From positions 247,175 to 311,174 of the forward strand of contig NZ_DLHA01000058.1 of NCBI RefSeq assembly GCF_002482975.1: DNA of 64,000 nucleotides. The letters run 5' to 3'. The position numbers and the translations under genes are program-made. Each line of letters starts with the position of its first letter. The first letter of the stretch is position 1. The DNA is from Flavobacterium sp. UBA7680. GTDB taxonomy: Bacteria > Bacteroidota > Bacteroidia > Flavobacteriales > Flavobacteriaceae. The notes beneath the pieces were generated by a model. That model did no database searches. It was not told the origin of the DNA and was given only the letters and a program-made list of their open reading frames with translations. Of the stretch, positions 17,815 to 26,656 are shown piece after piece.

Positions 17815-19209
17815 TTATTTTCTGTGTTTTTCGATATAATTTCTAACTGTTTTCTTTGTCCATACAACCGGAAATAAATCTTCGATAAGAATATAATTAT
17901 CAAAGTTTAAACGAAGTCCATTGCTTAAATGGAATTTTGCCTTCGTATTGTCCTGAATCATAAAATACAATCCTGCCAAACGATATTCGATTTCGTTTTC
18001 TTCGGGAAAATATTCTGAAGCTTGAAGCAAGGTTTGAATAGCACTCTCAAATTCTCCTAAAAATTGAAGAATATCAACCCAATACAACCAGGTATCAAGA
18101 GCATAATCTCCAAATTCAACCGCTTTTCTGTACCCAAATTCAGCTTCTTCAAAAAAGTTCATTTGTTTGTTGATCGTTGCATAACGTTTCCAATACAAAC
18201 GATTTTGATTGTCGATTGCTAATGCTTTGTTGACAAAAAATAAGGCTTTTTGAAAGTTCTTTTGACGAACATGAAAATCTGTAATTGCAATCCAGCCTTT
18301 GTCTAAAAGCGGATCTTCGTGAACAGTCTGGTTGTAATATTGAAGCGCTTTTACAGCATTTCCTAATTTTTCATAACATTTACCAATACGCAATAAAGCA
18401 TACGATGTTGCGTCGTCTAATTCAATGGTACGATTATAGCTTTCAATAGCTTCGTTGTACTTTTTAAGACGTTCGTAAGCTTTTGCTTTTTCCATAAATG
18501 CACCTAAAAACTCATCGTCGATTAGGGTTGCATAGTCAAAAGCACGAATGGCACTTTCATATTCTTTTACGCCATAATGCAGTCTTCCAAGCTGATGCCA
18601 TGCAATTTCGCTATATGGGTTTTTGTTGATGTAATCGTTCAGATACACAATAGCTTCCTGATTTTGATCTAAAAATTCAAAACAGTAAACCACGTTATAT
18701 AAGGCAGATTGATCTTCTAAATCTTCTTCAAGACATTTGATGAAGCTCTCTTTTGCCAGTTCAAGATTATCCATAAAAAGATATTCCATTCCAATCAAGT
18801 TGTAAACATCGGCATAATCATCAGTATATTGCAGGGCAATTTTAAGTAATTCTACCGCTTTTTCGTGTTGATCTCTTTTAGAACAAATATTTGCTTTTTG
18901 GATATAAATTTCCTCGTTGTTTGGTTCGATTGCATACAACTCGTTTAAAAGCTTCTCAGCGATTTCAAGTTTGTCTTCGTAAACCAGCATTTCTACTTGT
19001 ACTAGTTTTAAGCCTGTAGATTTTGGATGTTGGTCTAATGCAAGTTTTAAGGCCTTTTTTGCTAAATTAGCCTTGCCTATATCTAAATAATGAAGAATGA
19101 TTTCTTCAAATTCTTCAGAATCAAAAAAGAGAACTTTGTTAGTTTTTAACATCGACTCAAATTTTGATAAGGATAGGTTATAATCTTCTTCTTCGTTGCT
19201 TAATTGCAT
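17815..19209 (-). CDS. cytoplasmic tetratricopeptide repeat protein
   Basis: A 464-residue protein composed almost entirely of TPR units, about ten in number, with no signal peptide. Clear units include EEIYIQKANICSKRDQHEKA, YADVYNLIGMEYLFMDNLEL and DATSYALLRIGKCYEKLGNA. The N-terminal 20 residues are acidic. It is translationally close to aroE (2-bp gap), an arrangement conserved in flavobacteria, but the connection to shikimate metabolism is not evident. A scaffold or assembly role is inferred from the repeat type only. Confidence 0.85.
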   Translation of the reverse strand: MQLSNEEEDYNLSLSKFESMLKTNKVLFFDSEEFEEIILHYLDIGKANLAKKALKLALDQHPKSTGLKLVQVEMLVYEDKLEIAEKLLNELYAIEPNNEEIYIQKANICSKRDQHEKAVELLKIALQYTDDYADVYNLIGMEYLFMDNLELAKESFIKCLEEDLEDQSALYNVVYCFEFLDQNQEAIVYLNDYINKNPYSEIAWHQLGRLHYGVKEYESAIRAFDYATLIDDEFLGAFMEKAKAYERLKKYNEAIESYNRTIELDDATSYALLRIGKCYEKLGNAVKALQYYNQTVHEDPLLDKGWIAITDFHVRQKNFQKALFFVNKALAIDNQNRLYWKRYATINKQMNFFEEAEFGYRKAVEFGDYALDTWLYWVDILQFLGEFESAIQTLLQASEYFPEENEIEYRLAGLYFMIQDNTKAKFHLSNGLRLNFDNYILIEDLFPVVWTKKTVRNYIEKHRK

Positions 19210-19365
19210 ACTTTGTTTTATTTGAAATTAGCCTGTTATAAATTTAGGCAACCATATAATTGATGTGGGGAGGGGAAATTAATTGTTTTGAACAATTTAA
19301 TTAACAATGAATTTAGAATTTACGCTCCAAATTTAATTATAATCTTCTGATTTTTAAAAGATTAT

Positions 19366-20559
19366 TTAATTATTGTTCGCTTTCAATATTTCGTCCATAA
19401 CGTTTAAAATTATGGAGCAGCCTTCTCTTATTTCTTCCTCAGAAATAGTAAGCGGCGGTGTTATCCGGATAGCACATCCTTCAAACAAAAGCCAGAACAG
19501 TATTAATCCTTTGTCCTGACAGTTTAAAATAACCTGATTCGTTATTTCTGCCGTTTCAGTCATTGCTGCGAGCATTAATCCCTTTCCTCTAACTTCCTTT
19601 ATCAAAGGATGTACCAAAAGCGATCTGAACAGTTTTTCCTTCTCAAGTGCTTCCTGCATTAAATTTGTCTCAGTTAATTCCTGCAAAGTAGCCAAACAAG
19701 CTGACGCAATGACAGGATGACCTCCAAATGTGGTGATATGTCCCAGTTTAGGATTTTCGGTTAAAAGGTCCATTCTTTCTGCCGAAGCTGTAAAAGCACC
19801 AACCGGCATTCCGCCTCCCATACCTTTTCCCATAACAACAATATCTGGAATAACGTCGTAGGTTTGGAAGCCAAAAAGTTTTCCTGTTCTTCCAAAACCC
19901 GGCTGAATTTCATCTACAATCATCAACGCTCCAACTTCATCACAACGCTTGCGGACTTTTTGCAGAAAGTTATTTTCGGGCTGAATAAATCCGGCACCGC
20001 CTTGTATCGTTTCAAGAAGAATTGCAGCGGTTCTGGTGGTTATTTTTTCTAAATCGGCTTCGTTATTAAATGTAATGAAATCTACATCTGGAAGTAGCGG
20101 GCGAAAAGCTCGTTTGCGTTCTTCAAATCCCATAACACTCATAGAACCCATTGTGTTTCCGTGATAAGCGTTATGGCAAGAAATAAGCTGGCTGCGGCCT
20201 GTTGTTCTTTTTGCTAGTTTTAAAGCGCCTTCAATTGCTTCTGTTCCTGAATTTACTAAATAGGTTTTGTTTAGAGATTCTGGAAGGAGTGAGGCCATTA
20301 ATTTGCAATATTGAACTGCCGGACTCTGCGAATATTCTCCGTAAACCATTACGTGCGAATATTTGTCTAACTGATCTTTTATGGCTTGATTTACTCTGGG
20401 ATGCTGATGTCCAAGTGTACAAGCCGAAACTCCGGCAACAAAGTCTAAATATTTTTTATCGTTTGTATCGTATATGTATGATCCTATGGCGTGCGAAACT
20501 TCCATTCCTAACGGATAAGGGGAAGTTTGTGCCTGGTATTTTATAAAATCTGGGTTCAT
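19366..20559 (-). CDS. class-III PLP aminotransferase (acetylornithine/ornithine type)
   Basis: A 397-residue cytoplasmic aminotransferase of fold type I, class III. The PLP-binding lysine is in VVMGKGMGGGMPVGAF, preceded by the Asp-bearing IVDEIQPGFGRTG. The phosphate-binding and dimer regions GTEAIEGALKLAK and TFGGHPVIASA are intact. Substrates in this class include acetylornithine, ornithine, 4-aminobutyrate and others. No arginine biosynthesis genes lie nearby, so the substrate cannot be assigned from context. It stands alone, with repeat-rich DNA upstream (20560-20805). Confidence 0.85.
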   Translation of the reverse strand: MNPDFIKYQAQTSPYPLGMEVSHAIGSYIYDTNDKKYLDFVAGVSACTLGHQHPRVNQAIKDQLDKYSHVMVYGEYSQSPAVQYCKLMASLLPESLNKTYLVNSGTEAIEGALKLAKRTTGRSQLISCHNAYHGNTMGSMSVMGFEERKRAFRPLLPDVDFITFNNEADLEKITTRTAAILLETIQGGAGFIQPENNFLQKVRKRCDEVGALMIVDEIQPGFGRTGKLFGFQTYDVIPDIVVMGKGMGGGMPVGAFTASAERMDLLTENPKLGHITTFGGHPVIASACLATLQELTETNLMQEALEKEKLFRSLLVHPLIKEVRGKGLMLAAMTETAEITNQVILNCQDKGLILFWLLFEGCAIRITPPLTISEEEIREGCSIILNVMDEILKANNN

Positions 20560-20805
20560 TTTTTTTAAGATGCTAAGTTGCTGAGATGCTAAGGTTCTTA
20601 GGTTTTTGTTTCAGGTTTAAAGTTTCAGGTTGCTGGAGACTGAAAACTGAGACTAATTTTTAACGCAAAGATCGCAAAGATTTACGCAAAGTTTGTAAGG
20701 TTAAAATTAAGATTGCATTTTTATGCAGAGATCTCAAAGCTGAAACTGAAAATTAAAAATTTGTTTCAGGTTTCAAATTCTGAAAACTGAGACTGAAAAC
20801 TAAAA
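20560..20805. repeat. repeat-filled intergenic region between aminotransferase and OstA-like genes
   Basis: Three small repeat types are packed here: CTAAG heptad units (20567-20601), TTTCAGGTTTAAAG/AAACTGAGACT units (20608-20655 and 20762-20805), and a degenerate half-copy of the CGCAAAG element (20661-20692). No gene is seen. Confidence 0.7.
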
Positions 20806-22482
20806 CTATTTAACTTTAGGTTTCGTTTCTGTCTTTACAGCTGGTTTTTTCTTGTCGTAATCCAAAGTCTCTTTTCTGACTTTCATAGGAACGTTTTTAT
20901 CTTTTTCTTCCTGATCTTTTCCTTCTTTGACTAATTTGTCGTTCATTTCATTTTCTTCGGCAGTAAAAATATCGTCTTTTGATTTTATTCTTTCGTCACC
21001 GCGCCAGACAAAACCACGTAGTTTACGGGCATTTTCAGGTAAATCTTCTTCGGGGAAAATATCTCCGTCAACACGATTAAAAAATGTAATCGTTTCTACG
21101 GCATTATTCTCTAAAATCAGGTTGATTTTACTGCTGACATTTTTATTAATTCCGATTAACTCATTGGCGTCATTCCGCATAAAATAGACAACTTCGGTGT
21201 TTTTGACGACGTCAACATCGTGGAGTTTCCCTTCTTTAAACTTTCCAAATAAATTGAGTCCCTTGACCTGATTATAGCCCGTCCCTAAAGTGTCCTTGGA
21301 GATGAGGAAAGTGTTATTAATAACTTTTAATGAATCTAACTTTTTGGTATTATTATCGCCAATTAAATGCATTAAATCACCCGTAATCTGGCTGTCGCCG
21401 TTCCACAAAATCGGACTTCCAATCAATTTCGTTAAAGCGGTTTTAGAATTTGAATGAATCGAATCACATTTTCCGCTCATGTCGGTTTTATAAAAGCGGA
21501 CATTTTTAAACGCTCTCAAAATTCGTTCTCCTTCTTTTCCGGTTACCATTAATTTTTGTCCGTGAATGTAAACAGAATCGTTTTCGACTAAATTAATAGC
21601 AACCGCTCTTTTGGTTACAAACATCGAATCTTTTAGTTTGTAAATCTCGGCATAATGCCCTTTTACAAGCCCTTTGTTGATTGAATCCGTGATTTTTACA
21701 TTTCGTGTTGCCGATGCAAACTCGGTGTTTCGATTATAAAATAAACTGTCACCTTCAATGAGTCGGTCGTCGTATTTTATATATGATTTCCGTAAAAAGT
21801 GAGCGAGGTTTTTCTTGGTGTCATAAAACCCTTTTTCGGTATAAATATAATTTGTTTTACTCGTAATTGTTGATGGACCAAGTAAATACGTATGCCCAGA
21901 ATTACTGTAATAATCTAAATGATTAGATTTAATAACATATTTTGGGTTCGTAATCGTAACTTCTGTCAAAAACTGAAATTTTTTCTGGGCTACAAAATAC
22001 CTTCCTGATTTGCTCACTAAAGTATTGTCTTTGTTGACGATAGTTCCTTTTGTGTTATAGAAAACTTCCTGGGTATTTCGGTCAAAATTAATAGTATCTG
22101 TTTGCAGCGTTGCATCTGGTGAAGTCATTACAGCATCTCCAGTTGCAAAAGCTTTTTTCATATTTCCGTTATATTCGGCATATTTACTATTTAAAAATAA
22201 AGTATCGCCTTGTACTAATTGTACATTTCCAAAGGCTTTAAGATAATTTTCTTTCTGAAAATAATACGCTTTATTACAAGTAAGAACTACTCCGTCATGG
22301 TTTACTTTTACGTTTCCGGTAAGCAAGACTGCATCAGGTGCTGTAGCTTGATCCACATCTAAATAATCAGAATGTTCTATGTTGATTTTTTTGGGTCCCT
22401 GCGCTTTTTTTGGTGCTTGCGCAGAAATGATTTGAACACTTAATAAAAGCAGACAAGATATAAAAAAGAGTAATTTCTTCAA
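20806..22482 (-). CDS. OstA/LptA-like periplasmic protein, TTG start
   Basis: A 558-residue exported protein with a signal peptide (residues 1-21, ending SAQ) followed by an OstA-like beta-jellyroll region of short repeated strands, for example VLLTGNVKVNHDGVVLTCNKAYYF and YNGNMKKAFATGDAVM. LptA-type proteins bridge lipopolysaccharide from inner to outer membrane; this longer version is a Bacteroidota form. The start codon is TTG at 22482: an in-frame stop lies just upstream and the next residues KKLLFF form the signal peptide. The C-terminus is Lys/Glu-rich and probably disordered. LPS export role is inferred from the family. Confidence 0.8.
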   Translation of the reverse strand: MKKLLFFISCLLLLSVQIISAQAPKKAQGPKKINIEHSDYLDVDQATAPDAVLLTGNVKVNHDGVVLTCNKAYYFQKENYLKAFGNVQLVQGDTLFLNSKYAEYNGNMKKAFATGDAVMTSPDATLQTDTINFDRNTQEVFYNTKGTIVNKDNTLVSKSGRYFVAQKKFQFLTEVTITNPKYVIKSNHLDYYSNSGHTYLLGPSTITSKTNYIYTEKGFYDTKKNLAHFLRKSYIKYDDRLIEGDSLFYNRNTEFASATRNVKITDSINKGLVKGHYAEIYKLKDSMFVTKRAVAINLVENDSVYIHGQKLMVTGKEGERILRAFKNVRFYKTDMSGKCDSIHSNSKTALTKLIGSPILWNGDSQITGDLMHLIGDNNTKKLDSLKVINNTFLISKDTLGTGYNQVKGLNLFGKFKEGKLHDVDVVKNTEVVYFMRNDANELIGINKNVSSKINLILENNAVETITFFNRVDGDIFPEEDLPENARKLRGFVWRGDERIKSKDDIFTAEENEMNDKLVKEGKDQEEKDKNVPMKVRKETLDYDKKKPAVKTETKPKVK

Positions 22483-22834
22483 GTGATTAAATTTTTGTCA
22501 AATTTATAAAAAAGGATACAACCTTAGATTGTTATTAGCATTAATTTATATGTTTATTTTTTAAGGTTCAAAGTAACAAAGTAACAAAGGTTCAAAGTTT
22601 GAATTTAAAAATTTCACTGACATTTCAAAAACTTTGTCCCTTTGTTACTTTGAACCTTTGTCCCTCTAATTTATCAACAAAACCATGAACTCTCACGTTG
22701 TAGTTAACGATTTCGTTATGGCAAAATGATAAATTGAAATGGCATTCTTTAGAGTTATAAAAAATAAACTAAATTTAGGAATTGGATTTAGATTTCTAAT
22801 TCCGAAAAACAGATACGTTTAGATTTAAAAAACT
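22483..22834. repeat. intergenic region with AAAGTAACAAAGG inverted repeat and amylase promoter
   Basis: A 352-bp gap between divergent genes. An imperfect inverted repeat of about 105 bp lies at 22563-22668: the left arm is built from AAGTAACAAAG units and GGTTCAAAGTTTG, the right arm from CTTTGTTACTTTGAACC. The remainder is AT-rich promoter DNA for the two flanking genes. Confidence 0.65.
22814..22821 (+). promoter_or_regulatory. candidate -7 element for the GH13 lipoprotein
   Basis: TACGTTTA matches TAnnTTTG at 7 of 8 bases (6 of 7 fixed positions counted strictly at the final base), 14 bp before the start codon at 22835. Confidence 0.3.
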
Positions 22835-24706
22835 ATGATAAAAAGTAAATTTATTGCTGCGGGAATGGCCGCGACAATGTTGTTTTCGGGTTGTAAAACA
22901 AAAGATTTAAAAATGAGTGAAGTAAAAGAAGAAAATTCAAAAGATCATAAAATTGTTGTTTACCAAGTTTTTACCCGTTTGTTCGGAAATAAAAACAAAA
23001 CCAATAAACCGTGGGGAACAATTGAAGAAAACGGGGTTGGAAAGTTTAATGATTTTACAGATAAGGCGCTTCACGAAATTAAGGATTTAGGTGTAACTTA
23101 TATTTGGTATACAGGCGTCCCGCATCACGCTTTGGTTCACGATTATACGGCTTACGGAATCTCAAATGACGATCCTGAAGTTGTAAAAGGCCGTGCGGGT
23201 TCGCCATATGCCGTAAAAGATTATTATAATGTAAATCCTGATTTGGCAGTAAATCCGGCAAACAGATTACAGGAATTTGAGGCTTTAATTGCGCGTACAC
23301 ATAAAGCAGGTTTAAAACTAATTATTGATATAGTTCCGAATCATATTGCGAGAAAATACGAAGGAAAAAATAATCCCGAAGGAGTAAGAGATTTTGGTGC
23401 CGATGATGATGTATCTGCTGAATATAAACGTGATAATAATTTCTATTATATTCCAAATGTACACTTCGAAATTCCCGATGGAGATATTCCGTTAAACGGA
23501 GAAAAAAATCCTCTTGTTGATGGTGTTTTTGATGAAAATCCTGCAAAATGGACAGGAAATGGTTCGCGTAAAGTTAAACCGGATCAAAACGACTGGTATG
23601 AAACAGTAAAAGTAAATTATGGTGTTCGTCCTGATGGTTCAAAAGATTTCCCTGAACTTCCGGCTGGTTTTGATCAAAAATCATATCCCGAACATTTTGC
23701 GTTTTGGCAGGATAAAGAGGTGCCGGATTCGTGGAAAAAATTTAAATCAATAGCTTTATACTGGACAGCAAAAGGTGTTGACGGTTTTCGTTATGATATG
23801 GCAGAAATGGTTCCGTACGAATTTTGGAGTTATATGAATTCTGCAATCAAAATGAAAAATCCAGATGCTTTTTTATTGGCAGAAGTTTATAATCCAAATG
23901 AATATAGAAATTATATTCGTTTGGGAAAAATGGATTATTTGTATGATAAAGTAGAAACGTATGATAAACTGAAAGATGTTATTCGCGGAAAATCTTCTCC
24001 AGATGGATTGTCTGATATTCAAAAAGGAATGGCAGATATTGAACATCATATGCTTCATTTTCTTGACAATCATGATGAACAGCGTTTAGCTTCGCCGGAA
24101 TTTGCCGGAACACCGGAACGCGGTAAACCTTTAATGGTAGTTTCGACAACTTTAAGCACTTCACCAACAATGATTTATTTTGGACAGGAAGTAGGAGAGG
24201 CGGGAAATGAAAATGCAGGTTTCGGAACTCATTCCAGAACTTCTATTTTTGATTATATCGGAGTTCCGAATCATCAAAAATGGATGAATGAAGGAAAATT
24301 TGACGGCGGACAATTGTCTGATTCTGAAAAACAATTACGAGATTTTTATAAAAGATTATTAAATTTCTCTATAAAAAGCCCGGCTTTGATGTGCAGTTTT
24401 CAGGAAATTCAATCTGTAAACCGTCAAAATAATCAAGGCTATGATGAATTAATTTATTCGTTTGTTCGTTGGTCTGAAAATCAAAAATTGATTATAGTTG
24501 CCAATTTCTCTTCAGAAAAAACAAGTGAGTTTGATTTAAAAATTCCTGCGGATGTTATTTCAAAATGGAATTTAAAAGATGGTTCGTATGTGCTAGTTGA
24601 TAAATTATATTCTGAGAGTAAAACCTATTTTACTGTAAAAAATGGCGAAGGCTCGGCAAGAGTTAAAATAAAACCTTCGGAATCTTTTATTTTTGAATTG
24701 AAATAG
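22835..24706 (+). CDS. GH13 alpha-amylase-family lipoprotein
   Basis: A 623-residue glycoside hydrolase of family GH13, probably cleaving alpha-glucosidic links in starch-like glucans. The signal peptide ends in a lipobox MLFSGC (Cys20), so it is likely tethered to the outer membrane, perhaps facing the outside like SusG. The catalytic triad is present: nucleophile Asp321 in GFRYDMAEM, acid/base Glu350 in LLAEVYNP, and transition-state stabiliser Asp414 in LDNHDEQR. IIDIVPNH is conserved region I. A C-terminal beta domain follows. It converges on the second GH13 gene at a shared palindrome. It is on the opposite strand from the rest of the PUL, so co-regulation is not certain. Confidence 0.88.
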   Translation: MIKSKFIAAGMAATMLFSGCKTKDLKMSEVKEENSKDHKIVVYQVFTRLFGNKNKTNKPWGTIEENGVGKFNDFTDKALHEIKDLGVTYIWYTGVPHHALVHDYTAYGISNDDPEVVKGRAGSPYAVKDYYNVNPDLAVNPANRLQEFEALIARTHKAGLKLIIDIVPNHIARKYEGKNNPEGVRDFGADDDVSAEYKRDNNFYYIPNVHFEIPDGDIPLNGEKNPLVDGVFDENPAKWTGNGSRKVKPDQNDWYETVKVNYGVRPDGSKDFPELPAGFDQKSYPEHFAFWQDKEVPDSWKKFKSIALYWTAKGVDGFRYDMAEMVPYEFWSYMNSAIKMKNPDAFLLAEVYNPNEYRNYIRLGKMDYLYDKVETYDKLKDVIRGKSSPDGLSDIQKGMADIEHHMLHFLDNHDEQRLASPEFAGTPERGKPLMVVSTTLSTSPTMIYFGQEVGEAGNENAGFGTHSRTSIFDYIGVPNHQKWMNEGKFDGGQLSDSEKQLRDFYKRLLNFSIKSPALMCSFQEIQSVNRQNNQGYDELIYSFVRWSENQKLIIVANFSSEKTSEFDLKIPADVISKWNLKDGSYVLVDKLYSESKTYFTVKNGEGSARVKIKPSESFIFELK

Positions 24707-24712
24707 TATGCG

Positions 24713-24761
24713 CATATAACAAACCCGACAGGTTTTTAAAACCTGTCGGGTTTGTTATATG
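24713..24761. terminator. bidirectional terminator between the two GH13 genes
   Basis: A 49-bp palindrome with 24-bp perfect arms around a single T. The core is AAACCCGACAGGTTTT and its complement. It lies between the converging stop codons. Related AAACCCGACAGGTTT palindromes are common in flavobacterial genomes. Confidence 0.75.
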
Positions 24762-24767
24762 AAAAAA

Positions 24768-26393
24768 CTAATTTTTATAAATAATATAGCTATTTGTTTT
24801 CAGCTCTTTTTGACCTAATAATATTTTTGCATTCTTTGGTAATGTTATTACTTTTTTTATACCAAAATTAATTAGAACAGTAATTTTTTCATTTTCAAAA
24901 GATCGTGTAAACGAAATTTGATCTCCTTCAATTTCCAGATTATCATAACTGCCATATTGCAAAACTTTTTCTTTATTTCTTAAAGCTGTCAATTTTTTAT
25001 AGCTGTTAAGAATTGATTTTTTTTGATTTTTTAAAGCAGCAACATTTATTTCTTTGTAATCAGGATTGATTTTAATCCAGCTTTTTTCTGTTGAAAATCC
25101 AGCAAACGCTTCTGCATTCCATTGCATCGGGCTTCGTGATTTATCCCGATTATGTTCGTTACCTTCAAGAAGTGCTTCTTTATCATTTTTGCCTTGCGAT
25201 ATTGCCAATTGATAATGGGTTTTGCCTTGTATATCGACCATTTCGTTTATGTTTTGGGCGATAATATTATGCATTCCGATTTCTTCACCATAATAAATAA
25301 ATGGAACTCCTTTTGCGGTAAGTATCAAAGCGGCAAGTGCTGTGGCTCTGTCAGTATTTCCGTCTGCCAGTCTGTCGATCATTCTGGGCATATCATGGCT
25401 TCCAAAAAACAAAGTAGGATAGTTGCTCATGTTTTTCTCCATGCTTTGCAATTCGTCAAAAATACGCTTAGTCGAAAACTCTTTGATACTTCCAAAATTG
25501 AAATTAAAAACAACATCTAATAAATCCTGCGATTGATATTGTTTTAAAACCTCGATTTTATCGCTTCCAATTTCTCCCACAATAAAACGATTATCGTATT
25601 CATTGACGGTCGATTTTATAATTTTCATGGCATCTTTTACACCTTCCTGATCAATATCGTTTAGGTGTTCCTGCTGTCCGTTTTTCATCGGATTATCTTT
25701 TGTAATTCCGTTAGTAGTTAGGAAGTTTATAACATCTAACCTGAAACCATCTACGCCAGCATCAAGCCAAAAGCGGAGTATTTTTTGAACCTCAGCAACA
25801 ACTTTTGGGTTTGACCAGTTCAAGTCGGCCATTCTTTTATCAAACTTATGATAGTAATATTGATTAGTTGCAGCGTCTTTTTCCCAAGCTGTACCTCCAA
25901 AAAATGATTCCCAATTATTCGGTTCATCCTTCCAAATATAATAATCCCGATACAGATTGTCTTTTGATTTTCTCGATTCCTGAAACCATTTACAATCTGT
26001 AGAAGTATGATTTAAAACCATATCGATAATTACTTTTATTCCCCTTTTATGGGCTTCATTCAAAAAAATATCAAAATCGGCTTTAGTGCCATATGTTGGG
26101 TCTACTTCGTAATAATTAGCAATATCATAACCGTTATCCACTTTTGGTGAAGTAAGGAAAGGCGTAAGCCAAATGCCTTTTATACCTATTTTTTTTAGAT
26201 AATCTAACTTTTGAGTCATTCCTTTAAAATCGCCATATCCATCTCCGTTGCTGTCGGCATAACTCGGCATATAGATTTGATAAAAAACGGATTCTTTCCA
26301 CCATTTTTTGTCAGCTGTATTTTGAGCGATTGCTGGATTTATATTAAACATTATTAGAAAAATGAATATATAATTGAAGGTATTAGATTTCAT
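24768..26393 (-). CDS. GH13 alpha-glucosidase, exported
   Basis: A 541-residue GH13 enzyme of the oligo-1,6-glucosidase/alpha-glucosidase type. It has a signal peptide (residues 1-24, ending AIAQ) without lipobox Cys, so it is probably periplasmic. The catalytic residues are Asp220 (FRLDVINF), Glu274 (IVGEIGSD) and Asp334 (GSHDMPRM). VIDMVLNHTS is conserved region I. I use the ATG at 26393; a longer frame to 26438 would spoil the signal peptide. It is last in the minus-strand PUL, separated from the gene before by a repeat-bearing 263-bp gap. It likely splits oligosaccharides released outside into glucose. Confidence 0.9.
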   Translation of the reverse strand: MKSNTFNYIFIFLIMFNINPAIAQNTADKKWWKESVFYQIYMPSYADSNGDGYGDFKGMTQKLDYLKKIGIKGIWLTPFLTSPKVDNGYDIANYYEVDPTYGTKADFDIFLNEAHKRGIKVIIDMVLNHTSTDCKWFQESRKSKDNLYRDYYIWKDEPNNWESFFGGTAWEKDAATNQYYYHKFDKRMADLNWSNPKVVAEVQKILRFWLDAGVDGFRLDVINFLTTNGITKDNPMKNGQQEHLNDIDQEGVKDAMKIIKSTVNEYDNRFIVGEIGSDKIEVLKQYQSQDLLDVVFNFNFGSIKEFSTKRIFDELQSMEKNMSNYPTLFFGSHDMPRMIDRLADGNTDRATALAALILTAKGVPFIYYGEEIGMHNIIAQNINEMVDIQGKTHYQLAISQGKNDKEALLEGNEHNRDKSRSPMQWNAEAFAGFSTEKSWIKINPDYKEINVAALKNQKKSILNSYKKLTALRNKEKVLQYGSYDNLEIEGDQISFTRSFENEKITVLINFGIKKVITLPKNAKILLGQKELKTNSYIIYKN

Positions 26394-26512
26394 AGTATTA
26401 TTGTCGATTATAATTGCGAAGGATGGATTAAAATCCATCCCTACAATATGTTTTGTTCCTTCGGAACGCTATATCTATATGAAATTCTGTGTTTTAGTCC
26501 ATAATTTGTACC

Positions 26513-26628
26513 CAATCTTGTCATTCCGAGGAACGAGGAATCTTCGCACGAGAAACTCTACAAAGAAATTTATACAATCGTTGTCGAGCTACTTGCGAAG
26601 ATTCCTCGTTCCTCGGAATGACAAGATT
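26513..26628. repeat. long palindromic repeat, GTCATT(T/C)CGA family (copy 1)
   Basis: Inverted repeat with about 30-bp arms beginning CAATCTTGTCATTCCGAGG and ending with its complement at 26628. The 263-bp gap between two PUL genes also contains a short TTCCTTCGGAACG palindrome at 26456-26468. No gene is seen here. Confidence 0.85.
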
Positions 26629-26656
26629 GTGTGTCAAGCTAGATAGAAAATAGTTC

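Noticed and set aside
24713..24761. Perfect palindrome considered as an attachment site or operator
   Set aside because: Its place between two converging stop codons fits a terminator better.
26374..26646. Open frame in the gap between the two PUL genes
   Set aside because: It crosses the long palindrome and overlaps the GH13 leader on the other strand.
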